A DNA stretch of 64,000 nucleotides from Nocardioides sp. Soil797 (GTDB taxonomy: Bacteria > Actinomycetota > Actinomycetes > Propionibacteriales > Nocardioidaceae): positions 1 to 64,000 of the forward strand of contig LMSR01000003.1 of assembly GCA_001429555.1 (NCBI GenBank), written 5' to 3'. Positions 44,701 to 51,953 of this stretch are shown one piece after another. The notes below the pieces were generated by a model. It worked only from the letters and a program-made list of their open reading frames with translations, was not told the DNA's origin and searched no databases. The stretch's first letter is position 1, and each line of letters begins with the position of its first letter. A program made the position numbers and the translations under genes.

Positions 44701-47645
44701 AGGATGTCGGTGGGGGTGAGCGGCCGGACCAAGGTCGGGTGGGTCACCGAGTGCGGGTCGCCGTCGCCGACGACCTCGAGGTAGACGTGGTTGGCGTGCG
44801 CGCCGCGGGTCATCATCGTGTAGAGCTGCTGGCGCGACTCGGCGCCGGTGGCCAGCCCGTGCATCGTGTCGGCGGTGACGCCCTGGGCGGTGTGCACGGT
44901 GCACGCGTAGCCGAGCTCGGTGGAGCGGGCGACGTAGTCGGCGGGCAGTCGCACGGTGCGGCCGTGCTGGGTGTGCTGGACGGTCAGGTCGCCGCCGTCG
45001 TGGATCTCCAGGACGGTCCAGCGGTCGCCGTTCTTCACCCAGTCGGTGGCTGAGGTGCGCAGCCGGCGGTCGTTCTCGCGGGTGATGATCAGCTCGCCGA
45101 TCGAGGCCTCGTTTCCGTCGGCGAGCCGGCGGACCGGGCCACTGGCGGCGACGTCGGTGGGGTCGATCCCCTCGAGGCGGTGCGCGCGGGCCTGCTGGTT
45201 CAGCTCGCTGACCAGGTCGCGGGTGGGGGCGAGCATGATCGAGTCGAGCCCGGCGGCGCGGTCGGCCTGCCAGGCGGCGAAGACGTCCTCGGTCATGGTG
45301 GCCAGGTCGCCGACGTGGACCCGGTCGCGGTCGAGGTAGAAGCCGAGCGCCTCGGCCTTGCCCTCGCGCAGCGCGAGCGAGGCGGCGCCCTCGGCGGGGT
45401 CCTTGAACCGGACGAGCTCGGTCAGCTGCAGAGCCCCGTGGGTGGCGCGGATGTCGCGGAGCACGCCGCCGGCGCCGATCGCGGAGAGCTGCTGGTCGTC
45501 ACCGATCAGTCGGACGCTGCCGCCGCGCTCGAGGATGTAGGAGACCGCCGCGTCCAGCGAGAGCGTGTCGGCCATGCCGGCCTCGTCGATGACGACGAGG
45601 GTGGAGGAGTCGATGCCGGCGACCCAGTCCGGCATCGCGGCTCCGGTCTCGCGGGCCTGCTCGAGGGAGTGGGTGAGCTTGGCCAGGGTGTCGGTCTGGG
45701 TGTCGATCTGGGAGCGCAGGGCGTCGGCGGCCGCGGCTGAGGGGGCCAGGCCGATGACGGTTCCGCCCCCGTCAGCCCAGGCGCTGGCCAGGGCTCGCAT
45801 CGCGGTGGTCTTGCCCGATCCGGCCGGCGCGATCGCCAGCTGGAGCCGGGCGCCGGAGGTGGCCATCTCCCGGACCAGGGTGGCCTGTCCGGCGTTGAGG
45901 GTGATGCCGTTGGCGGTCGACTCCAGCAGTGCCAGGTCGACCGACGCGGCCTCGACCGCGTACCCGTCGTGGCGGCCGGCGGCGTCGACCAGGCGCTGCT
46001 CGGCGGCCAGCACCTTGCTCGAGGTGAACAGGCCGGCCCCGGCCTGGGTGTAGACCGAGGAGCCGTCGGCGCGGCGCAGCTCGGCCGGCTCGCTGATGGT
46101 GTCCCAGGGGCGGGCCATGCTCACCGAGTGGTCGTCGAGGACCTCGCTGACGAGCAGGTCGACGACCTGGGAGACCTGGTTGGTGGGCACGTTGGCGGCC
46201 CGGACCTGCCGCTGGGCCTCGGCGTAGACGTGCCAGTACTGCCAGGTGCTGCGGCTGCCCTCCATCGTTGCCACGATGCGGCCGGTGGTCTTGGCGAACC
46301 AGGCTGAGTCGGCCAGTGAGCGGGCCGCGCCCTTGGGGTTGAGGGCGCCGTGGACCATCTGCTTTACCCGTTGCGGGGTGCCGAGCACCTCGACCGCCTC
46401 GCGGTTCCAGGTCTCGCGCTGCTCGGCCAGCGAGCGCGGTTCGTGCTTGGCCTCGCGGGTCTCCAGCGTCGCCTGCTGGGACAGCTGGATCGTCTCGACC
46501 GGGGTCGGGGGCCGCCCGTGGGTGGCCTGGAAGGCGGCCGCGAGGACCTTGCGGCGGTCCTCGACGCTGGCGCGGCGTTTGGAGAAGCGGCGGTTGAGCT
46601 CGGGGTCGACGCCGACGATCTCGCGGATCGGCCGCTTGCGTGCGTCCTCGTTCGGGCGCTCCTCAAAGCGCACGCCGAGGGCGTCGACCAGGTGCCGCTC
46701 GAGCGCGGTGTTGTAGGTCTCCGAGGCCGACACGACTGCCTTGTGCAGCGGCCGCCCGTCGATGGCCAGCCACTTGCCGTCGAGGGTCTGGACCTTGTTG
46801 GCCACGGCGACGTGGGTGTGCAGGTCGGGGTCGCCGGCGCGGGAGTCGCGGTGGGTGAACGCGGTGGCGATCAGGCCGCGGACGTCGACCTGGCGCACGC
46901 CGTTGGTGCCCTGGCGGGTGAACAGTGCCTTGGTCTCGATGAACTCGAGGGCGCCCTTGATCGCTGCCTGGTGGGCCCGTTCGATCACCGCGGCGGTCTT
47001 CGGGTCGGCGATCGCCCACAGCACCGAGACGCTCTTGACCGGGGAGAAGGTCAGGTCGTAGCCGGCCACGGCGTTGGTCTTCGGGCGGGAGTGCTTGGCG
47101 ATCGTGGCGGCGAGCTCGCGGGCGTCGGCCGGCTCGCGGCCGTGCTCGGCACGGAAGAACTCCGCGGCCACCTCGGTGCGGACCTTGGCCCGGTCGGCCG
47201 CGGGGACCGGCCAGTCACCGGGCAGGCCGGCGGCCTCGTTGAGGGCCGCGATGCGCTTGGCGACCTCGATCCGAAACGGGCTGATGTCGTTGTCGTAGAC
47301 CTTGTACGGGGTGCCGAGGCGGACCGCGGTCTTGTAGTCGGCCTCGGTCGGGCGGCCGGCCCCGTCGCGGCCGATGCGCAGGTCCAGCTCCTTGGTCCGC
47401 TGGGTGGCCAGCGGGTGGTGTCCGGAGCCGAACAGGCTCTGCATGTGGTCGGCGGTGACGACGTCGCCAGCGTCGAGTCCCTCCAGGCCCTCCATGCCCG
47501 AGCCGAGCCACACTCCGGGCGTCTCGCCCTTCTCGGTGTAGTAGCTCGCCAGCCCGGTGTGGCCCTTGTCGGTGGCGTCCATCGCTGCGACCTGACGGGT
47601 CAGGTAGTCGTACCCCGACCCGGCCGTCAGCTTGTGGAGGCTCAT
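41751..47645 (-). CDS. Giant TrwC-type relaxase with helicase and primase-like domains
   Basis: 1964 aa, processes the DNA for transfer. The TrwC relaxase domain (about 1-340) has the three-histidine motif in DLHTHVAVANKV (about 270). A RecD-like SF1 helicase follows (about 580-960) with APAGSGKTTAM, VVIDEAGM and TVHTAQGVTAD. The C-terminal third (about 1480-1780) resembles the DnaG catalytic core with TOPRIM motifs VEGPMDAIA (about 1655) and ATDADLAG (about 1710), without a zinc finger. The tail is very basic. ATG 47645 lies just downstream of a promoter motif, so the mRNA leader must be very short. Confidence 0.9.
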   Translation of the reverse strand: MSLHKLTAGSGYDYLTRQVAAMDATDKGHTGLASYYTEKGETPGVWLGSGMEGLEGLDAGDVVTADHMQSLFGSGHHPLATQRTKELDLRIGRDGAGRPTEADYKTAVRLGTPYKVYDNDISPFRIEVAKRIAALNEAAGLPGDWPVPAADRAKVRTEVAAEFFRAEHGREPADARELAATIAKHSRPKTNAVAGYDLTFSPVKSVSVLWAIADPKTAAVIERAHQAAIKGALEFIETKALFTRQGTNGVRQVDVRGLIATAFTHRDSRAGDPDLHTHVAVANKVQTLDGKWLAIDGRPLHKAVVSASETYNTALERHLVDALGVRFEERPNEDARKRPIREIVGVDPELNRRFSKRRASVEDRRKVLAAAFQATHGRPPTPVETIQLSQQATLETREAKHEPRSLAEQRETWNREAVEVLGTPQRVKQMVHGALNPKGAARSLADSAWFAKTTGRIVATMEGSRSTWQYWHVYAEAQRQVRAANVPTNQVSQVVDLLVSEVLDDHSVSMARPWDTISEPAELRRADGSSVYTQAGAGLFTSSKVLAAEQRLVDAAGRHDGYAVEAASVDLALLESTANGITLNAGQATLVREMATSGARLQLAIAPAGSGKTTAMRALASAWADGGGTVIGLAPSAAAADALRSQIDTQTDTLAKLTHSLEQARETGAAMPDWVAGIDSSTLVVIDEAGMADTLSLDAAVSYILERGGSVRLIGDDQQLSAIGAGGVLRDIRATHGALQLTELVRFKDPAEGAASLALREGKAEALGFYLDRDRVHVGDLATMTEDVFAAWQADRAAGLDSIMLAPTRDLVSELNQQARAHRLEGIDPTDVAASGPVRRLADGNEASIGELIITRENDRRLRTSATDWVKNGDRWTVLEIHDGGDLTVQHTQHGRTVRLPADYVARSTELGYACTVHTAQGVTADTMHGLATGAESRQQLYTMMTRGAHANHVYLEVVGDGDPHSVTHPTLVRPLTPTDILESMLARDDAQRSATSLIREQADPATRLGEASQRYLDSLYVAAEDLLRHEAITRADGTTVNMVDALDTAVENLAPGLSEEAAWPTLRAHLLLLGAAGENPVEALRAAAGDRELESAHDRAAVLDWRLDASGLRNAGAGPLPWMPGIPTRLAEDPHWGAYLAQRAHLVEQLAEQVHTRAVAQPSGPVWAQNGIRPEAATVADVEVWRAAMQVPVDDRRPTGAPQRQKASSTYQRRLNRAITGDHTPALKEWRQLLHTLAPQVRNDEFTPLLAERLAAMSRAGVTAHQLLRTATAPDHPAGPLPDEHAAAAVWWRMARQLTPAVAAQIGDGSHGESVTTDWAPRLAELFGPERAASIQASTWWPALVSNVDHGLQRGWQLEALLGAGRAMPSDGWEGVDECQALVWRTSIALETAPDEHAHEYHAEEPPADMWEGVEPDPAAFVDHPDDVPWPLAEDLEPAVDVVDEHLVDELEEDLVDVDEDQYVEPDLTLAAYLRDLGGTRLEPTDADIRLMYQRADEWHSSPVTRERMVEINELTQTFFESRFTDSWGRDYLTGRFGVDLAGDARFRPGQAPAGWTNLVDHLRGRGVSDAEMLATGVATEASTGRLIDRFRDRVMFPVIHQGEVLGFVGRRRPDLTDADKAGPKYLNTADTPLFHKGAQLFGVVDELLAEGAVPVIVEGPMDAIAVTIASAGLYLGVAPLGTSLTDEQAAQLAAVGRDPIVATDADLAGQVAAERDFWMLTPHGMDPGFARFPDGLDPADLLAQRGPAALTAAVASGQPAFRALGDQLLTERLDNLGPEQARVAAMRVLSARPSRAWEPGVNQVGARLQLSQLQARRDLRDAVKTWDADPWKAALAELHKSSDVRARLAAAADKTPAERWAPLARELDPRLLEQGDWPATAAMLQQAHEQGHDVGAAARAIVTEKPLGDSPARDLRYRIVSRLELPIDTGEGTPARTTSQGAARDRQDINSPRPPRRGTPRR

Positions 47646-47656
47646 CGTCACGGTCA

Positions 47657-47688
47657 CCTACGTGCGCACTCGCGCGGCAGGCGATCAT
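47657..47688 (-). promoter_or_regulatory. Two-box promoter motif, copy 5 (relaxase, minus strand)
   Basis: On the minus strand ATGATCGC (47688-47681), 16-bp spacer, CACGTAGG (47664-47657) followed by TGACC. The second box ends 11 bp before the relaxase ATG (47645). The GTG at 47657 is part of the motif and is not a likely start. Confidence 0.65.
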
Positions 47689-47888
47689 CTTCGGCCGGAT
47701 TTCTGGTGTGTTCTTTCTATTCGGCGAACCGAGAATGCAAGAGGTGTGTGGCACTTGGTCGGTCGCGGAAATCTGGGGGGACGCTGAGGGGGGTCGGGTG
47801 ACGGCTGGGCGTCGAGTTCGGATCGGGCTGGCTGGACGGGTTCGGCGGTGTCGGTGGGGGAGCGGATTTCGAAGGTTTCTGGGGTTCG
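47689..47888. other. Candidate origin of transfer between divergent promoters
   Basis: A 200-bp non-coding stretch lies between the relaxase promoter and the promoter of the small accessory gene, the usual place for oriT. It has a small hairpin (TCGG-CGAA-CCGA, about 47720-47732), two copies of CGGATTTC and one GGGGGGACG (47775-47783). The nick site cannot be assigned. Confidence 0.45.
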
Positions 47889-47920
47889 GTGATCGCTCGG
47901 GGACCGGGAAATGTCGTAGG
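47889..47920 (+). promoter_or_regulatory. Two-box promoter motif, copy 4 (accessory gene)
   Basis: GTGATCGC (47889-47896), 16-bp spacer, GTCGTAGG (47913-47920) followed by TGACT. It lies 38 bp before the ATG at 47959 and divergent to the relaxase copy. Confidence 0.6.
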
Positions 47921-47958
47921 TGACTGTCAGAGTCCATGTCGACACGAGTGAGGACCGG

Positions 47959-48348
47959 ATGAGTCAGCAGACGATCAAGCAGCAGGCGCGGCGGACGGCG
48001 CGGGAGATGGCCGAGAAGCGGCGCAAGGAGCGCGAGGAGCGAGAGCGGCGGGTGATCGACCTGGCCGAGCAGGTCATGGTCGCGATCGGGGAGCGCGACG
48101 CGGCAGTGGCCGAGACCGAGAAGCGCGCCGGTGCTGCGCTGCGGGAGTTGACCGAGCGCGAGGGCCTGTCCCTGAGCGAGGCCGTCGAGTGGTGCGGGGA
48201 CACCGTGAGCGTCCGGGAGGCCACGCGGCTGCGGCGGCTCGCCAGTGAGCCCCAGGCCGAGGACGGCGGTGGCGAGCAGGGCGGCGACGGCACGGCCGCG
48301 CTCGCGGCTGCCGAGAGCGGGGGAGCGGGTGCCGGTTCGGCGGCTTGA
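47959..48348 (+). CDS. Small basic coiled-coil protein, possible relaxosome accessory
   Basis: 129 aa. A highly charged helical N-terminus (AREMAEKRRKEREERERR) is followed by a possible DNA-binding segment (LSLSEAVEWCGDTVSVREA). The position, divergent from the relaxase across the likely oriT and with the shared promoter, suggests a MobC/TraY-like accessory role; no family match was made. ATG 47959 follows GAGG; the earlier GTG overlaps the promoter. Confidence 0.6.
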   Translation: MSQQTIKQQARRTAREMAEKRRKEREERERRVIDLAEQVMVAIGERDAAVAETEKRAGAALRELTEREGLSLSEAVEWCGDTVSVREATRLRRLASEPQAEDGGGEQGGDGTAALAAAESGGAGAGSAA

Positions 48349-48856
48349 TGACGCCGGCCTCGCGGCGGTCGCGGCAGCGATCGCCGATCCGGCGGTGCTC
48401 ACGCGGTACCGGGCGAAGGTCGCCACGGTGCCCGGCAGTGAGTGCCTGTGGTGGACCGGAGCGGTGGCCGGTCGGTCCGAGCGGGAGCGCACGGACGGCG
48501 GCGGGCATGGCCGGTTCTGGTACGCGCCGGGGCGGGTGATCATCGCCCACCGGTTCGCGTACGCGGTCATGCACGGCGTGGACGCGCTCGCGGAGGCACG
48601 GCTGCTCGGGCACCGCTGTCACAACCCGCTGTGCCAGCGGATCGCACCCGATCACGTCGTGGTGTCGAGCGCGGCGCAGAACCGGCGTGAGTGGTCGGTG
48701 CAGCGACGGCTGCCCTACAGCCCGTTGGCCGACCCGCGCGGGCCGCGTCGGCGGGCGCGGGAACTGCGCGACCTGGCGCGTGAGGACCCGCAGCTCGTGG
48801 CCGACGACCTCGCGCGGCTCCAGGAACTGCTGGGCGATCAGCTGACCCTGTGGTGA
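48329..48856 (+). CDS. HNH-type endonuclease
   Basis: 175 aa. CLWWTGA and RVIIAHRFAYAVMHG are typical of the phage-like HNH group, with the His-Cys core in LGHRCHNPLCQRIAPDHV near residues 95-112. GTG 48329 behind a GGGGGAG site overlaps the previous gene by 20 nt and is preferred to the earlier ATG. A free-standing HNH protein here might nick DNA in transfer or be a selfish endonuclease. Confidence 0.7.
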   Translation: MPVRRLDDAGLAAVAAAIADPAVLTRYRAKVATVPGSECLWWTGAVAGRSERERTDGGGHGRFWYAPGRVIIAHRFAYAVMHGVDALAEARLLGHRCHNPLCQRIAPDHVVVSSAAQNRREWSVQRRLPYSPLADPRGPRRRARELRDLAREDPQLVADDLARLQELLGDQLTLW

Positions 48857-48870
48857 CCAGCCGGACGCAG

Positions 48871-48907
48871 AAGGCCGCCCGCACCGTCGAATCGTGCGGG
48901 CGGCCTT
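48871..48907. terminator. Bidirectional terminator between convergent genes
   Basis: A perfect 14-bp stem (48871-48884 with 48894-48907) with a 9-nt loop, between the HNH gene and the minus-strand gene ending at 48919. Confidence 0.85.
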
Positions 48908-48918
48908 GCGGTTGTTGG

Positions 48919-49290
48919 TCAGGCTGGCTCGCCGTCGAGGAGTCGGCCGAGCGTCTCCCACAGGTCGAGGTAGCCGTCCGCGTCCTCGGGTGCCTGGTCG
49001 CCCCACCGGGCGTGCAGGTCGCGGATGCGGTCGAGCCGGTCCAGGCGGTCGGGCAGCGCGGTGCGGGCAGCGGCGATGAACTCCACGTCGGGCGCGTGCT
49101 CGGGAACGTCACCCCCGCGCGGGTACTTCTTGATCCCGAGCCGCTGCCAGTGAGCACCGGCGTAGGCCACGAGGATGTTGTCCGGGATCAGTGCGTCGGC
49201 GGCGGTGGCGCGGATCTTGTCGCCGTGAGGAGTCCACGGGCCTGGGGTGGCGCGGGCCTCAAGGGCGCGGAGCGTGGCGTCGTCGCTCAT
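48919..49290 (-). CDS. Ead/Ea22-like small protein
   Basis: 123 aa. ALEARATPGPWTPHGD at the N-terminus and DVEFIAAARTALPDRLDRL at the C-terminus are the hallmarks of Ead/Ea22-like proteins carried by actinobacterial phages and plasmids; their function is unknown. Last gene of a minus-strand operon of at least five, coupled to its upstream neighbour by ATGA. Confidence 0.7.
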   Translation of the reverse strand: MSDDATLRALEARATPGPWTPHGDKIRATAADALIPDNILVAYAGAHWQRLGIKKYPRGGDVPEHAPDVEFIAAARTALPDRLDRLDRIRDLHARWGDQAPEDADGYLDLWETLGRLLDGEPA

Positions 49291-49532
49291 GCTGGCTGGT
49301 CCTCCGGGATGGTCGAGCGGTCGAGCCTTGTGGACGCGGCCGCGACGACAACGCTGATGCGGGCAGCCAGCGCCCGCAACTCGGCAGGCGTGCCCTGGAT
49401 CGCCACCACGTCGTCACCGGCGAGCGTCAAGACCGGCTGGCGGTGCTCACCGGCTCCCACCCAGTCCTCGCCGGGTGTGAAGACCTGGAGGCTGGTCTCG
49501 CGGGCAGCCAGCCACTCGATGTGCGCGCTCAC
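49287..49532 (-). CDS. Small hypothetical protein
   Basis: 81 aa, soluble, no recognised domain (SAHIEWLAARETSLQVF). GTG 49532 overlaps the stop of the upstream gene (GTGA) and its own stop overlaps the next ATG, which fixes both ends despite a longer open frame. Its role in the element is unknown. Confidence 0.6.
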   Translation of the reverse strand: MSAHIEWLAARETSLQVFTPGEDWVGAGEHRQPVLTLAGDDVVAIQGTPAELRALAARISVVVAAASTRLDRSTIPEDQPA

Positions 49533-49831
49533 GGGGTCACCTCGGCGGGTGCGGTACCGATGAGGCGGCGGAACGCCTCCACGTCGGCCTCGAGCGAGAA
49601 CAGGCGGCGCCGTTGCTTCTCGTTCTCGGCGCCGACCTCGCCCAGGACCGCCGCGAGGCCCTCCAAGTAGGCCACGACGGCGTCGGCGTCGACGGCGGCA
49701 CCCATCGCGACCCACGGCGTGGGGACGCGGTCGGTGGCGGCGTAGGGCATCGCGGACATGGCGGCGAGGATGCGGCGCTGGTCGCGCGCGCTGATCACCG
49801 TCGTGGGTGAAGCTGCGTCGTCGTTGGTCAT
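49529..49831 (-). CDS. Small hypothetical protein
   Basis: 100 aa; the C-terminal half is predicted helical or coiled-coil (LGEVGAENEKQRRRLFSLEADVEA split across it). ATG 49831 overlaps the stop of the upstream gene. No domain recognised. Confidence 0.6.
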   Translation of the reverse strand: MTNDDAASPTTVISARDQRRILAAMSAMPYAATDRVPTPWVAMGAAVDADAVVAYLEGLAAVLGEVGAENEKQRRRLFSLEADVEAFRRLIGTAPAEVTP

Positions 49832-50295
49832 GACTGCTCCTGTTCGGTGGTGGTGCGGTGGGTGTGCTCGGCGTGCAGGGCGTCCAGCGCCGTGGCGACG
49901 CTGGACAGGGCCGCGTCCAAGTGGGCGCGGGCGCTCTCGGGGGTCCAGCGGCGCACGTCGCGCAGCCGGTGCTCGATGACGATCAGGTCGCACGCCGTCT
50001 CGCTGAGGGTGTGCCGGTCCTTGTCCGCGTTGGCGGCGATGTCGGCGGCGGTGCCAGTCGGGGCGTTGTCTCGCTTCGCGATGGTGACGAACTGGTTGAG
50101 CGGCAGGGTGCGGGGGCCGAGGACCAGGGCTGCGATGTGGACTTCGCGTCCGGCGAGGCCGGGCGCATCCACCCTCACGGTGGTGATGGGGAATGCGACG
50201 CCGTTGTCGGGGTCGACCAGGGTGTCGGTCGGCCGGAGGTCCCAGGCGCGGACCTGCTCGGTCGCGAGGGCGGTGTGAGTGGTGGTGTCGGTCAT
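49828..50295 (-). CDS. Hypothetical protein
   Basis: 155 aa, soluble, with a beta-rich N-terminal half (LRPTDTLVDPDNGVAFPITT) and a helical C-terminal half containing IEHRLRDVRRW. No domain recognised. It follows the DUF932 gene by about 75 nt with a GGAGGAG site and starts the block of coupled small genes. Confidence 0.6.
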   Translation of the reverse strand: MTDTTTHTALATEQVRAWDLRPTDTLVDPDNGVAFPITTVRVDAPGLAGREVHIAALVLGPRTLPLNQFVTIAKRDNAPTGTAADIAANADKDRHTLSETACDLIVIEHRLRDVRRWTPESARAHLDAALSSVATALDALHAEHTHRTTTEQEQS

Positions 50296-50371
50296 GGCTC
50301 CTCCTTCGGTTGGGCCGGTGGCGGGCCGGACTCGGGGTCTCAGCCCGCCACCGGAGGAACTGGCGTGACGG

Positions 50372-51376
50372 TCAGGCCGGGGCGAGCGCGGTCCAGGCGC
50401 GCCGCTTGATCCGGTCGGGGTCGTCGCTGGTGAGCACCCGCGTGGCCCGGGCGGCCTGCTCGTCGCCCTTGGTGCGGACCGGGGCGTAGTGGTCGACGTA
50501 CTCGGCCACGGCCTGGTAGCCGGCCCACGCGGTGTCGCGGATGCCGGCCTGCGTGTCGGCGTCGGCGAAGAGCCAGTGCAGGCGGGACCGGCGACGGCGC
50601 TCGGTCTCGCGGACTCGCTTGGTCGCGTTGGCCTCGGCCTTGCCGAACGTGGCGTCGATCAGGGCGTCGAACGCGGCGTCGGTCATGGTCTGCTGGATCA
50701 GCCGCTCGGCCTCGACCTGGAACGCGTCGACGTAGGTGAACGTCAGGCCGAGCGCGTCGCGAGCGGCCTGCACGGCGGCCTTGGCGTTGCGGGTGTGCCG
50801 GATCGAGAACGACGACTCGTGGTTGCGCAGGGCCGCGCTCTGGGTGTTCGCGCACACGACGCGGACCGGGGTCACGAGGATGCGGAACGCGCTGGAGCCG
50901 TCGTGGCTGTTGAGTGCGGCGATGTTCAGGTCGACGCGGTCGGTGCCGCCGACGGTGAGCGAGTTCGGCAGCTGCATGGTGATGAACACCTGCCGCCCTC
51001 CGCGCAGTGACCCGGCGGTGTCGAATATCGCGCCGGACTCGTCGGCCAGCAGGTTGAGGAACTCGGCGTGGTCCTCGTTCTGCAGCGGGGTGTAGCCGCC
51101 ACCCACGACGCCGAGCGCCTCGGGCTCGCCGGTGAACGGGTTGGTGCGCACCGTGGCGAAGCCGGGGACCTCGATCGCGGTGACGCCGCCCTCGCTGACC
51201 TCGGCGGTGGTGAGCGGCAACTTGCGGACGTCCCAGCCGCCCAGGTGGCCGAGCGTCATGGCCTCCTCGGCGGTGAACGCGCGGTCGCGGACGGTGGTGC
51301 CCAGGCGGTGCCAGGCGTCCTTGCGGGCGAAGAGGGCGGCGGCCTGCGTGCCGTGGGTCTCGATCTCGTGTGACAT
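50372..51376 (-). CDS. DUF932 phage/plasmid-like protein
   Basis: 334 aa. It matches the plasmid/phage family DUF932 (TIGR03299 type): MSHEIETHGTQAAALFARKDAWHRLGTTV, here cited only in parts, and later INDAALNSHDGSSAF-like and NTQSAALRNHESSFSIRHT-like segments. Biochemical role is not known; members are common on conjugative plasmids. ATG 51376 follows GGGAGG; the upstream in-frame extension crosses the promoter. Confidence 0.75.
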   Translation of the reverse strand: MSHEIETHGTQAAALFARKDAWHRLGTTVRDRAFTAEEAMTLGHLGGWDVRKLPLTTAEVSEGGVTAIEVPGFATVRTNPFTGEPEALGVVGGGYTPLQNEDHAEFLNLLADESGAIFDTAGSLRGGRQVFITMQLPNSLTVGGTDRVDLNIAALNSHDGSSAFRILVTPVRVVCANTQSAALRNHESSFSIRHTRNAKAAVQAARDALGLTFTYVDAFQVEAERLIQQTMTDAAFDALIDATFGKAEANATKRVRETERRRRSRLHWLFADADTQAGIRDTAWAGYQAVAEYVDHYAPVRTKGDEQAARATRVLTSDDPDRIKRRAWTALAPA

Positions 51377-51405
51377 GTCGGGGTCCTCCCGGTAGCGGAT
51401 CAAAC

Positions 51406-51422
51406 GAACTGAGTTCATTCTA
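51406..51422 (-). promoter_or_regulatory. DUF932 promoter with overlapping palindrome
   Basis: On the minus strand a TAGAAT -10 hexamer (51422-51417) is followed at once by the palindrome GAACTCAGTTC (51416-51406), well placed for an operator at the start of transcription. The -35 position falls in the adjacent hairpin. Confidence 0.45.
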
Positions 51423-51436
51423 TGGTTTCTATTCCA

Positions 51437-51472
51437 CTGAGGGCGGTTCTCCACAGGAAGAACCGCCCTCAG
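51437..51472. repeat. Long perfect hairpin before the DUF932 promoter
   Basis: CTGAGGGCGGTTCT (51437-51450) pairs fully with 51459-51472 around an 8-nt loop, a 14-bp stem. The transposon-like end begins two bases later. It may be a terminator for transcripts from the right or a binding site; there is no T tract. Confidence 0.6.
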
Positions 51473-51473
51473 G

Positions 51474-51520
51474 TGTCGAGATGCAGCGAATCTTGACAAC
51501 TCGCTGTCAAGGTCAAGATC
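51474..51520 (+). repeat. Second transposon end, 46/47 identical to the right end at 18351-18397
   Basis: Begins TGTCGAGATGCAGCGAA and includes TTGACA-N6-TGTCAA. The orientation means its element would extend to the right, over the tniQ gene. The 5 bases before it are TCAGG; no matching partner end followed by TCAGG was found in the window. Confidence 0.75.
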
Positions 51521-51852
51521 TACTCAGCGAGTAGACATTCGCGAGGGGTTGGTCGTACGAGACTGTGGTCTCGGCAGTTGAAGCTGGATCCCGCTGTCCC
51601 CTGACATCCCGCTGCGTTCAACCTTCGTCGTGCGCAGCTAGGTGACCTTCAAGGTGCGGTCTTGGGTCCGCGGCCGAGGTGGCGGTGTTGCAGGCGCTCC
51701 TGCCGGGCACACGGGTCCCCACTTGGAAACGAACAAGGTCGGTGCGGCTTGCTTCGGATGTGCAGAGGCCATCGACAGGGGACCACGGGTGCCGTACCTC
51801 CACCCGCTGGTCGAACCTGACCGTGGATCGGCCAACCAGCTGACGAAACGTC
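51521..51852. other. Stretch without a supported gene
   Basis: Open frames exist on both strands but none has a ribosome site, convincing composition or recognisable motif. Probably the interior of the mobile segment that starts at 51474. Confidence 0.4.
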
Positions 51853-51905
51853 TGTCGACGGCGCGTGAAAACTGACCCCCAAACGGCAACTGAAAGCTGA
51901 CCCCC
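51853..51905. mobile_element. Remnant of an insertion-sequence end
   Basis: TGTCGACG (51853-51860) is followed by TGAAAACTGACCCCC (51866-51880) and TGAAAGCTGACCCCC (51891-51905). Such repeated GGGGGTCA-type units are typical of the ends of IS21/IS481-like elements. No transposase accompanies it. Confidence 0.45.
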
Positions 51906-51953
51906 TCCGAGACCCTGTCCTCATCCTCGAGGCAGGGACAAGTCTCGGCCAGG

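Noticed and set aside
51406-51416. SOS (LexA) box before the DUF932 gene
   Set aside because: GAAC and GTTC are separated by 3 bases; the actinobacterial LexA box needs 4.
18351-51520. The 47-bp repeat (18351-18397 and 51474-51520) read as a shared promoter or operator
   Set aside because: Both copies lie upstream of genes in the same relative direction, but the inverted partner at 12357 and the TTTGG duplication show that it is a transposon end.
51635-51645. TAGGTGACC at 51638 as a sixth copy of the promoter motif
   Set aside because: The upstream TGATCGC box is missing at the required distance and no suitable start codon follows.
51642-51875. 77-aa frame before the IS remnant as a gene
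   Set aside because: It runs into the IS end and has no ribosome site or recognisable motif.
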